From positions 1 through 35,623 of the forward strand of contig CANREG010000028.1 of assembly GCA_947629565.1 (NCBI GenBank): DNA of 35,623 nucleotides, given 5' to 3'. Of the stretch, positions 15,471-23,471 are shown one piece after another. This DNA comes from an uncultured Lachnospiraceae bacterium (lineage in GTDB: Bacteria; Bacillota; Clostridia; Lachnospirales; Lachnospiraceae). Made by a program: the position numbers and the translations under genes. How positions within the stretch are numbered: position 1 is the first letter of the stretch; each line of letters begins with the position of its first letter. The notes under the pieces are model-generated. The model was not told the origin of the DNA, did no database searches, and saw only the letters and a program-made list of their open reading frames with translations.

Positions 15471-16448
15471 ATGAAAATCTGGAAGAAATTACTGGTAATG
15501 GGAATGTTGGGTGTTACAGCTTTGGGAGCCACAGGCTGTGGAAAGGCAGCCGAGGAGACAACGGAGGTACACATCGGATATTTTAACAATATAACGCATG
15601 CGCAGGCATTGCTGATGAAATCGGAACAATCTCTGGAAAATGCTTATGGTGATGAGACGCAGGTAAGCTGGACGGCTTTTAACGCCGGACCGGCAGAGGT
15701 AGAGGCCCTTTTTGCAGGGGACATTGATATCGGATATATCGGACCGGTACCGGCAATCAGCGCTTATGCTAAATCCGGCGGAGATGTGGTAATCTTATCC
15801 GGAGCAACGAAAGGCGGAGCGGTTTTGGTAACCGGTCAGGATTCGGAGATTAAAAGCGTTGCAGACCTGTCAGGGAAGACGGTTGCCATTCCACAGATTG
15901 GCAATACCCAATATCTGTGCCTGCTGGATTTATTAGAGCAAAACGGTTTAAAGCAGGTATCGGAAGGCGGAGATGTAACCGTTACGGCGGTAGCTAACGC
16001 AGACGTTGCAAATATGATGGAACGGGGCGACATTGACGCCGCTTTGGTGCCGGAGCCATGGGGAGCAACTTTAGAGGAACAGGGAGCAAAGATTCTGTTA
16101 GATTATGATGAAATCTATATGGAGGGCAACTATGATGTGGCAGTAGTGGTTGTGCGGAAGGAATTTTTGGAGGAGCACCCCGATTTGGTAGAGAAATTTT
16201 TACAGGAGCATGAGGCGGCTACCGCTAAGATAAATGATGATCAGGAAGGCTCTCTGACAGCCATTAATCAGGAATTAGATGCAGCTACCGGCAAGGCGTT
16301 AAGCGAATCCATTATCAAAAAGGCCTTCGAGCGGATGGAGGTCAGTGCAGAGATGAACAGGGATTCCATTATGGGCTTTGCAGACATCAGCAAGCAGCAA
16401 AAGCTGATTGACGAGGTGCCGGAAGAAGCCAGCTTGTTTGCAGAGTAG
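15471..16448 (+). CDS. NitT/TauT-type ABC transporter substrate-binding lipoprotein (SsuA-like)
   Basis: A 325-residue lipoprotein: signal peptide ending in GATGC, so Cys23 should be lipidated. The mature part has the family pattern HIGYFNNITHAQALL, then FNAGPAEVEALFAGDIDIGYIGPVP, VADLSGKTVAIPQIGNTQ and DAALVPEPWG, typical of proteins that bind alkanesulfonates, taurine, nitrate or similar small anions. Which one cannot be told; no desulfonating enzyme lies nearby. The ATPase follows 8 bp downstream and the permease overlaps that, giving a complete importer. Regulation by the divergent LacI-family protein is likely; LacI control of this transporter type is unusual. Confidence 0.9.
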   Translation: MKIWKKLLVMGMLGVTALGATGCGKAAEETTEVHIGYFNNITHAQALLMKSEQSLENAYGDETQVSWTAFNAGPAEVEALFAGDIDIGYIGPVPAISAYAKSGGDVVILSGATKGGAVLVTGQDSEIKSVADLSGKTVAIPQIGNTQYLCLLDLLEQNGLKQVSEGGDVTVTAVANADVANMMERGDIDAALVPEPWGATLEEQGAKILLDYDEIYMEGNYDVAVVVVRKEFLEEHPDLVEKFLQEHEAATAKINDDQEGSLTAINQELDAATGKALSESIIKKAFERMEVSAEMNRDSIMGFADISKQQKLIDEVPEEASLFAE

Positions 16449-16456
16449 GAGGAGCT

Positions 16457-17197
16457 ATGTCGTTACAGTTAATCAATCTGAGTAAGCATTTTGAAGACAG
16501 TGAAAATGCTACATTAAGGGAAATCAATCTGGAGATAGAGTCGGGGGAGTTTGTCTGTATCGTAGGCGCCTCCGGCTGTGGAAAAAGTACATTGCTTAAT
16601 CTGGTGGCAGGTCTGATAGAGCCTTCCGGGGGCCAGATTTTGTTAAACGGCAAGGAGATAACCGGACCGGGAGCAGACCGGACGGTGATGTTCCAGGACC
16701 ATGGGCTTTATCCCTGGTTAAATGTAATTGATAATGTGAAATTTGGAATGAAGCTGGCCGGAGTTTCCGCAGAGGAGCAGGAGGAAAAGGCAGTCCATTA
16801 TCTGAAAATGGTAAATCTCCTGGATTACAGGGATTATCCAATTCACCAGATTTCCGGCGGTATGCGGCAGCGGACGGCTTTAGCCAGAGCGCTTACCATG
16901 GATTCCGAAGTGCTGTTGATGGACGAACCGTTCTCCGCTCTGGATAAGCAGACGTCTAACCGTCTGCGCCAGGAACTGCAGCAGATATGGATGGAGACGA
17001 AACGTACGATTTTATTCATTACCCACAGCGTGGAGGAGGCGGTATATCTCGGAGACCGGGTAGTTGTGCTCTCTTTGGAGGATAAAGCGCCGGAGATTGT
17101 CAATATTGATTTAGAGCGGCCCCGTCATGTGTATTCACCGGAATTTGTGGAGTTGCGTAGAGGGATTCTGGCAAAAATCAGAGGGGAGGAGTATTGA
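16457..17197 (+). CDS. NitT/TauT-type ABC transporter ATP-binding protein (SsuB-like)
   Basis: A 246-residue ATPase of the importer. Walker A GASGCGKST (about 35-43), Q-loop MFQDHGLYPWLNVIDNV, signature ISGGMRQRTALARAL (about 131-145), Walker B VLLMDEPFSALD (about 151-162) and switch histidine in FITHSVEEAVYL are all intact. The pattern QDHGLYPWL after the Q-loop and EPFSALD are typical for SsuB/TauB proteins. GGAGGAGCT precedes the ATG. Its TGA stop shares a base with the permease ATG, so the two are translationally coupled. Confidence 0.93.
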   Translation: MSLQLINLSKHFEDSENATLREINLEIESGEFVCIVGASGCGKSTLLNLVAGLIEPSGGQILLNGKEITGPGADRTVMFQDHGLYPWLNVIDNVKFGMKLAGVSAEEQEEKAVHYLKMVNLLDYRDYPIHQISGGMRQRTALARALTMDSEVLLMDEPFSALDKQTSNRLRQELQQIWMETKRTILFITHSVEEAVYLGDRVVVLSLEDKAPEIVNIDLERPRHVYSPEFVELRRGILAKIRGEEY

Positions 17198-17964
17198 TGA
17201 GCATTGTGATTTTTCTTTGTATCCTGCTGGCGTTATGGCAGGGCTTTTACTGGGTTTTTGTAGATTTGATGGAAGTGTTTAAGCCGTACTCCGTACCCTC
17301 GCCGTTAGGCGTCGGGGAGCGGTTTGTGGAGCTTTTAAGCGACGGAACCTTATTGCAGGCAACGGGAAACTCTCTTCTGCGGGGAATTGCCGGATATCTG
17401 ATTGCGGTACTCCTCGGCCTGGCGGTAGGACTTTTAATCAATCATTTTAAATATCTGCAAAAGAACTTAAAGCCGTTGATTCTTGGCATACAGACATTGC
17501 CCAGCGTCTGCTGGGTGCCCTTTTCCATTTTGTGGTTTGGCCTGTCCACGCAGGCAATCCTGTTTGTTGTGGTAATGGGAGCGGCCTTCAGTATTGCGAT
17601 TTCTGTGGATAACGCCATTAAAAATGTGCAGCCGATTTATATTAAGGCGGCGCTTACCATGGGGGCGGGAAAGCGGCAGTTATACCGTCATGTAATCTTT
17701 CCGGCCTGCCTGCCGGAGCTGGTGACCGGGTTAAAGCAGGGCTGGTCTTTTGCATGGCGCGCCCTGATGGCCGGCGAGGTGATGACCACCTCGATCGGTC
17801 TTGGACAGACGTTGATTTTAGGACGGGATCTAGCAGATATCAATCAGGTTATGCTGGTTATGGTAGTCATTGTGGTTGTGGGAATTGTAATTGATAAATG
17901 CATTTTCTCCGTTATTGAGAAAAAACTTTTGGTAAAGCGGGGACTTTGGGTACAGGGACATTAG
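17197..17964 (+). CDS. NitT/TauT-type ABC transporter permease (SsuC-like)
   Basis: A 255-residue membrane protein with about six helices. The EAA loop that contacts the ATPase is seen in YIKAALTMGAGKRQLYRHVIFP, followed by ACLPELVTGLKQGWSFAWRALMAGE, both typical of the BPD_transp_1 family. ATG at 17197 overlaps the stop of the ATPase gene (TGATG) and lies after GAGGGGAGGA; a TTG one codon earlier is also possible. It is the last gene of the importer operon, closed by a strong terminator. Confidence 0.92.
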   Translation: MSIVIFLCILLALWQGFYWVFVDLMEVFKPYSVPSPLGVGERFVELLSDGTLLQATGNSLLRGIAGYLIAVLLGLAVGLLINHFKYLQKNLKPLILGIQTLPSVCWVPFSILWFGLSTQAILFVVVMGAAFSIAISVDNAIKNVQPIYIKAALTMGAGKRQLYRHVIFPACLPELVTGLKQGWSFAWRALMAGEVMTTSIGLGQTLILGRDLADINQVMLVMVVIVVVGIVIDKCIFSVIEKKLLVKRGLWVQGH

Positions 17965-17987
17965 AACCGATAAATAGATGAAAAGGG

Positions 17988-18025
17988 GCCGCACCGGCTG
18001 TTTGCCGGTGCGGCTTTTGTGTTTT
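17988..18025 (+). terminator. Rho-independent terminator of the SsuABC-type operon
   Basis: An 11-bp perfect GC-rich stem, GCCGCACCGGC / GCCGGTGCGGC, with a five-base loop, followed by TTTTGTGTTTT. Confidence 0.92.
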
Positions 18026-18036
18026 GAAAAAACATA

Positions 18037-18075
18037 TTGACACATAAGTGATTATAGTGTATATATAACATATAA
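18037..18075 (+). promoter_or_regulatory. Sigma-A promoter with overlapping palindrome, YtrA-type operon
   Basis: TTGACA (18037-18042), 17 bp, TATATA (18060-18065): a near-consensus promoter. An imperfect 24-bp palindrome (18052-18075, 9 of 12 positions symmetric, TTATA...TATAA ends) covers the -10, a natural operator position for the GntR protein encoded first in this operon. Confidence 0.65.
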
Positions 18076-18104
18076 ACAGTTGACAACAGGAACGAGGTGA
18101 AACC

Positions 18105-18473
18105 ATGAAGATATTACAAAATTCGGGCGTTCCCATATATCAGCAGATTGCCGCGCAGTTTCAGGAGGATATTCTGGCAGGGAAATGGAAGGAGGGGGAG
18201 TATCTCCCGTCTATCAGGGGATTGGCCAGAGAGCTTAGAATCAGCGTGATTACCACCATGAAAGCCTATGAGGAGCTGGAAAAGCAGGGGCTGGTAACGG
18301 CAATGCAGGGAAAGGGTTACTATGTCAATGCGCAGGACAGCGAGATGCTGCGGGAACAGCATATCCGGAAGATGGAAGAGAGTATGCAGGACGCCATCAA
18401 GGCCGCCAGAATAGCCGGACTTGGCAATGAAGAGGTTGTAGAAGCCTTTAAAATTCTTTTGGAGATGGAGTAG
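18105..18473 (+). CDS. GntR-family regulator, YtrA subfamily
   Basis: A 122-residue regulator: winged helix with PIYQQIAAQFQEDILAGKW and YLPSIRGLARELRISVITTMKAYEELEKQGLV (about 8-65), then a short two-helix dimerisation tail. This size and the absence of a ligand domain are typical of YtrA regulators, which nearly always repress a co-transcribed ABC transporter. Here the ATPase gene follows 15 bp downstream. Envelope stress or antimicrobial compounds relieve repression in known cases; for this one the signal is unknown. Confidence 0.93.
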   Translation: MKILQNSGVPIYQQIAAQFQEDILAGKWKEGEYLPSIRGLARELRISVITTMKAYEELEKQGLVTAMQGKGYYVNAQDSEMLREQHIRKMEESMQDAIKAARIAGLGNEEVVEAFKILLEME

Positions 18474-18488
18474 AGGAAGGAGATTGTT

Positions 18489-19382
18489 ATGGAGATACAG
18501 GCAGCGGTTACAGTGAAAGAGTTGAAAAAACGCTATAAGAAATTTGCGTTGGAGATTCCGGAATTGAGAATTCCGAAGGGGTTTGCGACTGCGCTGATTG
18601 GGGAAAACGGTGCAGGCAAGAGCACCCTCCTGCGGATTTTAGGCGGGGTGCGATTGGATTATCAGGGCGGGATAGAATATTTTGACGGCGCAATGACAGA
18701 TGAGGAGATTCGGGAGAATACAGGCTATGTAGGGCCGAACAATTATTTTATGTCGCATTGGACGGTTGACAATGTGGGAAAGGCAGGAGAGCTTTTGTTC
18801 GACCATTTCCACAGGGACAGATACCGGCAGCTTTGCAGGCGGTTAGGCGTGGATATGGGGAAAAAGAGCATTGCCAAGCTGTCAGACGGAACTAAGATGA
18901 AGACGATGTTGGCGGCTGCATTTGCCAGAGACACGAGGCTTTTGCTGTTAGATGAACCTGCGTCCCCGTTAGACCCGCTGATGCGGGATATGCTCTGCTC
19001 CATGCTGCGGGATTACTTGGACGAGGGCGACGGGGAACGGACGGTATTTTTCTCCACCCACAATGTGGCGGATATGGAAAATGTGACCGATTATGCGATT
19101 ATTTTAGAGCAGGGACGCATTGTGGAAGAAGGGTTTGTGGAGGAGTTAAAGGAAAAATACGCCCTTGTGAAAGGCGAAAGAGTAGAAGAAAAGCAGGCGG
19201 AAAAGCTGTTGATTGGATGCAGGCGGAATGCTTATGGCTATGAGGGGCTTTGCCTGCAATCGGAGCTTGAGCAGTTAAGTGGACTGGACATTGCTGTGGA
19301 GACGCCGACGCTCTCCCAGATTTGCGTGGCAGTGATGAAACAGAATACGGTTCTCCAGATGGAGGAAGATGTTTCTGCATAG
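18489..19382 (+). CDS. ABC transporter ATP-binding protein of the YtrA-type operon
   Basis: A 297-residue ATPase. Walker A GENGAGKST is at about 39-47 and Walker B LLLLDEPASPLDP is intact with switch histidine in FFSTHNVADME. The signature is degenerate (LSDGTKMKTMLAAAF instead of LSGGQ), as often seen in ATPases that work with ABC-2-like membrane proteins. About 80 residues beyond the ATPase core form a C-terminal extension. Two membrane proteins without recognisable signatures follow directly and should be its partners. Confidence 0.9.
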   Translation: MEIQAAVTVKELKKRYKKFALEIPELRIPKGFATALIGENGAGKSTLLRILGGVRLDYQGGIEYFDGAMTDEEIRENTGYVGPNNYFMSHWTVDNVGKAGELLFDHFHRDRYRQLCRRLGVDMGKKSIAKLSDGTKMKTMLAAAFARDTRLLLLDEPASPLDPLMRDMLCSMLRDYLDEGDGERTVFFSTHNVADMENVTDYAIILEQGRIVEEGFVEELKEKYALVKGERVEEKQAEKLLIGCRRNAYGYEGLCLQSELEQLSGLDIAVETPTLSQICVAVMKQNTVLQMEEDVSA

Positions 19383-19401
19383 CAGGGAAGGAGGAAGAGT
19401 T

Positions 19402-20067
19402 ATGGGACAATTATGGAAGAACTACCATGTGTTTTTTCCGCGAAAATGGCTGTTGATAGGTGTCTATGCTCTGCCGCTGTTTTTCCTTGCCGGAATACAG
19501 GCGTTGGGATTTCGCCTGTTTGCTGCGTTGCCGGAAGGAAGGCTTGCAATCATGATTCCTTTATTTGCGGGGCTTGCCGGAACAGGCTGTTATCTGGCGG
19601 AGGGTTTGCTGAATACGTATCTGTTTTTGGGCATTGGAGCGAGGGAGGGAGCCCAACTGGAATATCTGATGACCTCCGGCAGGGGATTTTCCATGCTGCA
19701 AAAGGCGCTGTTCGCAGACGCGTTAAGAAGGGGCGCCGGTGCGCTTGTGTGCATGGGCGGCTGCCTTTCATTGTATGCATGGAACGGAAAAGGGTTTGCA
19801 GATGTGGCTGTGTGCTGCCTGACCGGAGCGTTTCTGGTTTTCCTTTTTGAGGAACCGGGCCTGCTGCTTGCCCGGTGCACCGGAAACCTTGTCGTCAATC
19901 TTTTGGTGTATTATGTCGGCTCAGGGATTCTCATGCCGGTTTTGATGCAGTATACCCAGACGGGGAATATCCGGGTGTGCGGCATATTGTTTGCGGCGGA
20001 TATTCTGTCAGAGCTTATCATGGAGAGAACATTGCAAAAAAAGGGGAAGGAGCGGTACTATGACTGA
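19402..20067 (+). CDS. Polytopic membrane protein, probable ABC permease partner
   Basis: A 221-residue protein with about six hydrophobic segments (about 15-38, 50-75, 110-130, 135-155, 165-185, 195-212). No family motif is recognised. ATG at 19402 is preferred because GGAAGGAGG lies 7 bases ahead; a start at 19369 inside the ATPase gene lacks one. The C terminus ends in a lysine-rich stretch and overlaps the next gene by 8 bases. By position it is a permease subunit for the YtrA-operon ATPase. Confidence 0.75.
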   Translation: MGQLWKNYHVFFPRKWLLIGVYALPLFFLAGIQALGFRLFAALPEGRLAIMIPLFAGLAGTGCYLAEGLLNTYLFLGIGAREGAQLEYLMTSGRGFSMLQKALFADALRRGAGALVCMGGCLSLYAWNGKGFADVAVCCLTGAFLVFLFEEPGLLLARCTGNLVVNLLVYYVGSGILMPVLMQYTQTGNIRVCGILFAADILSELIMERTLQKKGKERYYD

Positions 20068-20668
20068 GATAAAAAAGTGCTTTCGCCTGTTAAGATACAG
20101 CGACCAAATAAAGGTAACGCTTATCGGCGGGGGTTTTATTCTGCTTTATGCTGTGGCAACAGGGTTGCTTTTGGACGGCTGGTGGTCTTTGGGCTGGTAT
20201 TTTGTGGTTATGGCCGGCGGAATGGTTCCGGCATTAGCGCGCAGGCTGTTGTCGGCTGAGTATATTGCGGCCTCGCCGAAGAGAAGGATTCTGGAAATAA
20301 GGTTTCAGGATATTTTGTGCCTGCTCACTGTAATTGGAGAATGGGCTGTGATTGTGGGAGTTGGACATTTTTGCGGCGGAACTCCCTGCTGGCTGATGCC
20401 CGGCCTGTGGATTGGAGGATATGGAGTATATTTAACGCTGGCGAACAAGGCGAACAGCATATATATGTTATTGGTTGTTATTGTCTTCGGGGTCGCCTTG
20501 GTAGCGACATTGTTTTTGTTGCTTAATGACAGGGTGGCGGAGAAATTGCTTGTTGATTCTCCGCAGATGGCCTTCGCGGGAGTGGGGCTCTCTGTTCTGG
20601 GATATGGAATAGACTGCCTGCTGCGGAGACTGCTTTATAGATGGCAGGCAAAGGAGCAGAAAATATAG
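20060..20668 (+). CDS. Polytopic membrane protein, second probable ABC permease partner
   Basis: A 202-residue protein with about five hydrophobic segments (about 20-38, 42-60, 85-105, 110-130, 135-160, 175-192). ATG at 20060 sits 7 bases after GGGGAAGGAG and overlaps the end of the previous gene by 8 bases, a sign of coupled translation. The RYSDQIKVTLIGGGF start and absence of an external domain recall ABC-2-like half-transporters, but I cannot name a family. It ends the YtrA-type operon. Confidence 0.72.
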   Translation: MTEIKKCFRLLRYSDQIKVTLIGGGFILLYAVATGLLLDGWWSLGWYFVVMAGGMVPALARRLLSAEYIAASPKRRILEIRFQDILCLLTVIGEWAVIVGVGHFCGGTPCWLMPGLWIGGYGVYLTLANKANSIYMLLVVIVFGVALVATLFLLLNDRVAEKLLVDSPQMAFAGVGLSVLGYGIDCLLRRLLYRWQAKEQKI

Positions 20669-20686
20669 GCAGACCGGGAAATGCTC

Positions 20687-20752
20687 TTGAAAAATGAAAT
20701 GATTGCGTTATAATATAAGATATTTAGGGAAAAACTAACCAAAATATCTTAT
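20687..20752 (+). promoter_or_regulatory. Sigma-A promoter with an 11-bp inverted repeat, before the AAA ATPase gene
   Basis: TTGAAA (20687-20692), 16 bp, TATAAT (20709-20714). Directly behind, ATAAGATATTT (20715-20725) is perfectly repeated in inverse at 20742-20752, with a further GG/CC pair inside. The left arm covers the expected start site; the right arm touches AGGAG (20753-20757 region). It could be an operator or a leader hairpin that hides the ribosome-binding site. Confidence 0.6.
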
Positions 20753-20765
20753 AGGAGTATTGGGT

Positions 20766-22025
20766 ATGGATATCGAGATTAAGCGGGACTATTATCTGAA
20801 CCAGCTCATAGAGCGGGAAGGCAATGGGTTGATTAAGATTGTAACCGGGATTAGAAGATGCGGAAAATCATTTTTGCTGCGCACGCTGTTTAAAAAATAT
20901 CTGTTGGACAGCGGAGTGAAAGAAAGCCACATTATAGAAATGGCATTTGATTTGTTTGACAATATAGATTATCGCGACCCGAAGGTATTTTATCCATGGG
21001 CCAAGCAACAGTTGAAGGATGAAGAAAAGTATTATTTTCTTTTAGATGAAGTGCAGATGTTGGATGAATTTGTAAGCGTCTTAAATGGTCTGGCGGATAA
21101 AAAGAATTGTGAAATCTATGTAACGGGAAGCAATGCCAGATTTTTATCAAGGGATATCGCAACGGAGTTTGGCGGCAGAGGGGACGAGGTACACATGTAC
21201 CCTTTAAGTTTTTCGGAATTTATGTCGGTATATGACGGAAACCGGTATGACGGCTGGAATGAGTACATCACCTACGGCGGCATTCCCCTTGTGGTGCTGG
21301 CGAAGACAGAAGAACAGAAGGTGGCATTGCTGGATAATCTGCTAAAAGAAACCTATATTCAGGATATTGTAAGGCGGAACAAAATCAGAAATATTGGCGA
21401 GATGGAGGCATTGCTGGATGTGCTGTCTTCGGCAATCGGTTCTTTGACCAATCCCAATAAGCTTCAAAAAACATTTAAGAGCATGAACCAATCAAAGATT
21501 ACCGCTACAACCATTACCAAATATATAGAGTATTTAGAGGATGCGTTCCTGATTGAGGAGGCCAGCCGTTATGACATTAAGGGAAAATCCTATATCAGTA
21601 CGCCCTTAAAGTATTATTTTATGGATATGGGACTTAGAAACGCGCGGATTCATTTCCGGCAGATGGAAGTAACCCATTCCATGGAAAATGTAATCTATAA
21701 TGAGCTTAGGATGCGGGGATTTTGCGTAGACGTCGGCTGCCTTACGATTGTGGAAAACGGCAGGAATGGCAAACCGGTAAAGAAAAAATTGGAAGTGGAT
21801 TTTATTTGCACTAAAGGTTCAAAAAAATATTATATTCAGTCGGCATACATGCTTGCCACTGCGGAAAAAACAGCTCAGGAAATCAGGCCGTTTTTAAAAA
21901 TTCAGGATTCATTTAAAAAAATTGTAATTACATCGGATACGCCAAAACCCTTTTATAATGATGAGGGCATATTGATGATGAATGTATATGATTTTTTGTT
22001 GAATCAGGATTCGCTGGAATTATAG
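20766..22025 (+). CDS. AAA-family ATPase with C-terminal DUF4143 domain
   Basis: A 419-residue ATP-binding protein of the AAA_14/DUF4143 group, common in anaerobes but without a firm function. Walker A GIRRCGKS is at 28-35, Walker B FLLDEVQML at about 91-99 and the sensor YVTGSNARFLS at about 118-128; the C-terminal half includes the LLKETYIQDIVRRNKIRN and ITKYIEYLEDAFLIEE segments typical of DUF4143, ending in a nuclease-like region (LEVDFICTKGSKKYYIQ). ATG at 20766 lies 8 bases after AGGAG. It stands alone behind its own promoter; the next gene is unrelated. Confidence 0.87.
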   Translation: MDIEIKRDYYLNQLIEREGNGLIKIVTGIRRCGKSFLLRTLFKKYLLDSGVKESHIIEMAFDLFDNIDYRDPKVFYPWAKQQLKDEEKYYFLLDEVQMLDEFVSVLNGLADKKNCEIYVTGSNARFLSRDIATEFGGRGDEVHMYPLSFSEFMSVYDGNRYDGWNEYITYGGIPLVVLAKTEEQKVALLDNLLKETYIQDIVRRNKIRNIGEMEALLDVLSSAIGSLTNPNKLQKTFKSMNQSKITATTITKYIEYLEDAFLIEEASRYDIKGKSYISTPLKYYFMDMGLRNARIHFRQMEVTHSMENVIYNELRMRGFCVDVGCLTIVENGRNGKPVKKKLEVDFICTKGSKKYYIQSAYMLATAEKTAQEIRPFLKIQDSFKKIVITSDTPKPFYNDEGILMMNVYDFLLNQDSLEL

Positions 22026-22049
22026 AAAACGAAAAACAGGAGAGCAACT

Positions 22050-23396
22050 ATGCTTAAAATTAACATACCGGAAAATGCAAACAGAATTATTCATACCTTA
22101 CAGGGAGCCGGTTTTGAGGCCTATATTGTCGGCGGCTGCGTCAGGGACGCCGTTCTTGGAAGAACCCCGGAGGACTGGGATATTACCACCTCCGCCAGAC
22201 CGGAGGAGGTTAAGGCGCTGTTCCGCCGCACGATTGATACGGGGATTGCCCATGGGACGGTAACGGTTATGTTTGGAAAAGAGGGCTATGAAGTCACCAC
22301 CTACCGGGTGGACGGCAGATACGAGGACCACAGGCGGCCCTCCTCCGTCACCTTTACGGCAAGCCTCATGGAGGACATGAAACGGCGGGACTTTACGATA
22401 AACGCCATGGCTTACAATGACGAGGAAGGACTGGTGGACCATTTTGACGGGCTGGGAGATTTGAAACGGCGGCGGATTCAATGCGTGGGAAAGCCCAAGG
22501 AGCGGTTTGACGAGGACGCCCTGCGGATTCTGCGGGCAATCCGGTTTTCCGCCCAACTTGGATTTTCCATAGACGAGGGCACCAGACAGGCAATCCGGGA
22601 ACAGGCCGGATTTCTAAAGGATATCAGCGCAGAGCGGATTCATATAGAGCTGACAAAGCTGCTGTTGTCCGGGCATCCGGAGGAAATCAGGACCGCCTGC
22701 GAGCTGGGCGTGACGAAGGTAGTGCTGCCGGAGTTTGACAAGATGATGGAGACGGAGCAGAATAACCGGCACCATATGTATACGGTGGGGGAGCATAGCA
22801 TACGGGTAGTGCAGGAGGTTCCGCCGACAGAGGCTTTGCGGTGGGCGGCCCTTTTACATGATGTGGGAAAGCCGGACACGAAGTTCAGCGACGATGCCGG
22901 GGACCATTTTTACCGGCATAATCAGGTGGGGGAGAAAATGGCCGGGGGAATTTTGCGGCGACTGAAATTTGACAATGCCACCATAGACCGGGTGAAGCGG
23001 CTGGTGCTCTGGCATGACTACGGCATGGGCGGGCAGGTGACGCTGAAATCCTTCCGCCGTTCCCTCAGCAAAATGGGAGCCGATTTGTTCCCGGATTATG
23101 TGTGTCTCAAACGGGCGGACATTTTAGCCCAGAGCAGCTATATGCGGCAGGAAAAACTGGAAAGCCTTGAGGTATTAAAGGGATATTATAAGAAGATACA
23201 GGAGGAAAAGCAGTGTCTCTCCTTAAAAGAACTGGCGGTTACCGGCAGGGATTTGATAGAACAGGGAATGAAGCCGGGCAGGGATATTGGCGAAATGCTT
23301 TCCTACTTATTAGAGTGCGTTTTAGAGGAACCGGAGCAAAACCAAAAGGAGATTCTGCTACAATTGGCCGGAGAAAAGCTTGCGCAAAAACAGTAA
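22050..23396 (+). CDS. cca: CCA tRNA nucleotidyltransferase with HD domain
   Basis: Adds or repairs the 3' CCA end of tRNA. The N-terminal class II nucleotidyltransferase head shows YIVGGCVRDAVLGRTPEDWDI with the two catalytic aspartates of DWD-type, then RRDFTINAMAYN (the flexible loop) and EDALRILRAIRFSAQLGF (nucleotide recognition). The tail carries an HD phosphohydrolase domain: HSIRVVQEV and LLHDVGKPDT. At 448 residues the length is normal for Clostridial enzymes. GGAGAG precedes the ATG, 24 bp after the ATPase gene. Confidence 0.95.
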   Translation: MLKINIPENANRIIHTLQGAGFEAYIVGGCVRDAVLGRTPEDWDITTSARPEEVKALFRRTIDTGIAHGTVTVMFGKEGYEVTTYRVDGRYEDHRRPSSVTFTASLMEDMKRRDFTINAMAYNDEEGLVDHFDGLGDLKRRRIQCVGKPKERFDEDALRILRAIRFSAQLGFSIDEGTRQAIREQAGFLKDISAERIHIELTKLLLSGHPEEIRTACELGVTKVVLPEFDKMMETEQNNRHHMYTVGEHSIRVVQEVPPTEALRWAALLHDVGKPDTKFSDDAGDHFYRHNQVGEKMAGGILRRLKFDNATIDRVKRLVLWHDYGMGGQVTLKSFRRSLSKMGADLFPDYVCLKRADILAQSSYMRQEKLESLEVLKGYYKKIQEEKQCLSLKELAVTGRDLIEQGMKPGRDIGEMLSYLLECVLEEPEQNQKEILLQLAGEKLAQKQ

Positions 23397-23416
23397 AAAT
23401 GACAAGAGAAAATTTG

Positions 23417-23445
23417 TGATATTTTTATCCCCTTCTTCATAAGAT
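23417..23445 (+). promoter_or_regulatory. Possible sigma-E promoter of the CotS-like gene
   Basis: TGATATTT (23417-23424), 13 bp, CATAAGAT (23438-23445) resembles the mother-cell sigma-E pattern KMATATTT-N14-CATACANT with one -35 mismatch and two in the -10. The sporulation-type product supports it; it is not a strong match. Confidence 0.4.
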
Positions 23446-23471
23446 GAAAGAGTAAAGGAGGGGATGTTTTT

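Noticed and set aside
23427..23466. ATCCCC / GGGGAT inverted repeat that could hide the ribosome-binding site of the CotS-like gene
   Set aside because: If the sigma-E-like promoter is right, RNA starts near 23452 and lacks the left arm; pairing is only six bases over a 27-base loop.
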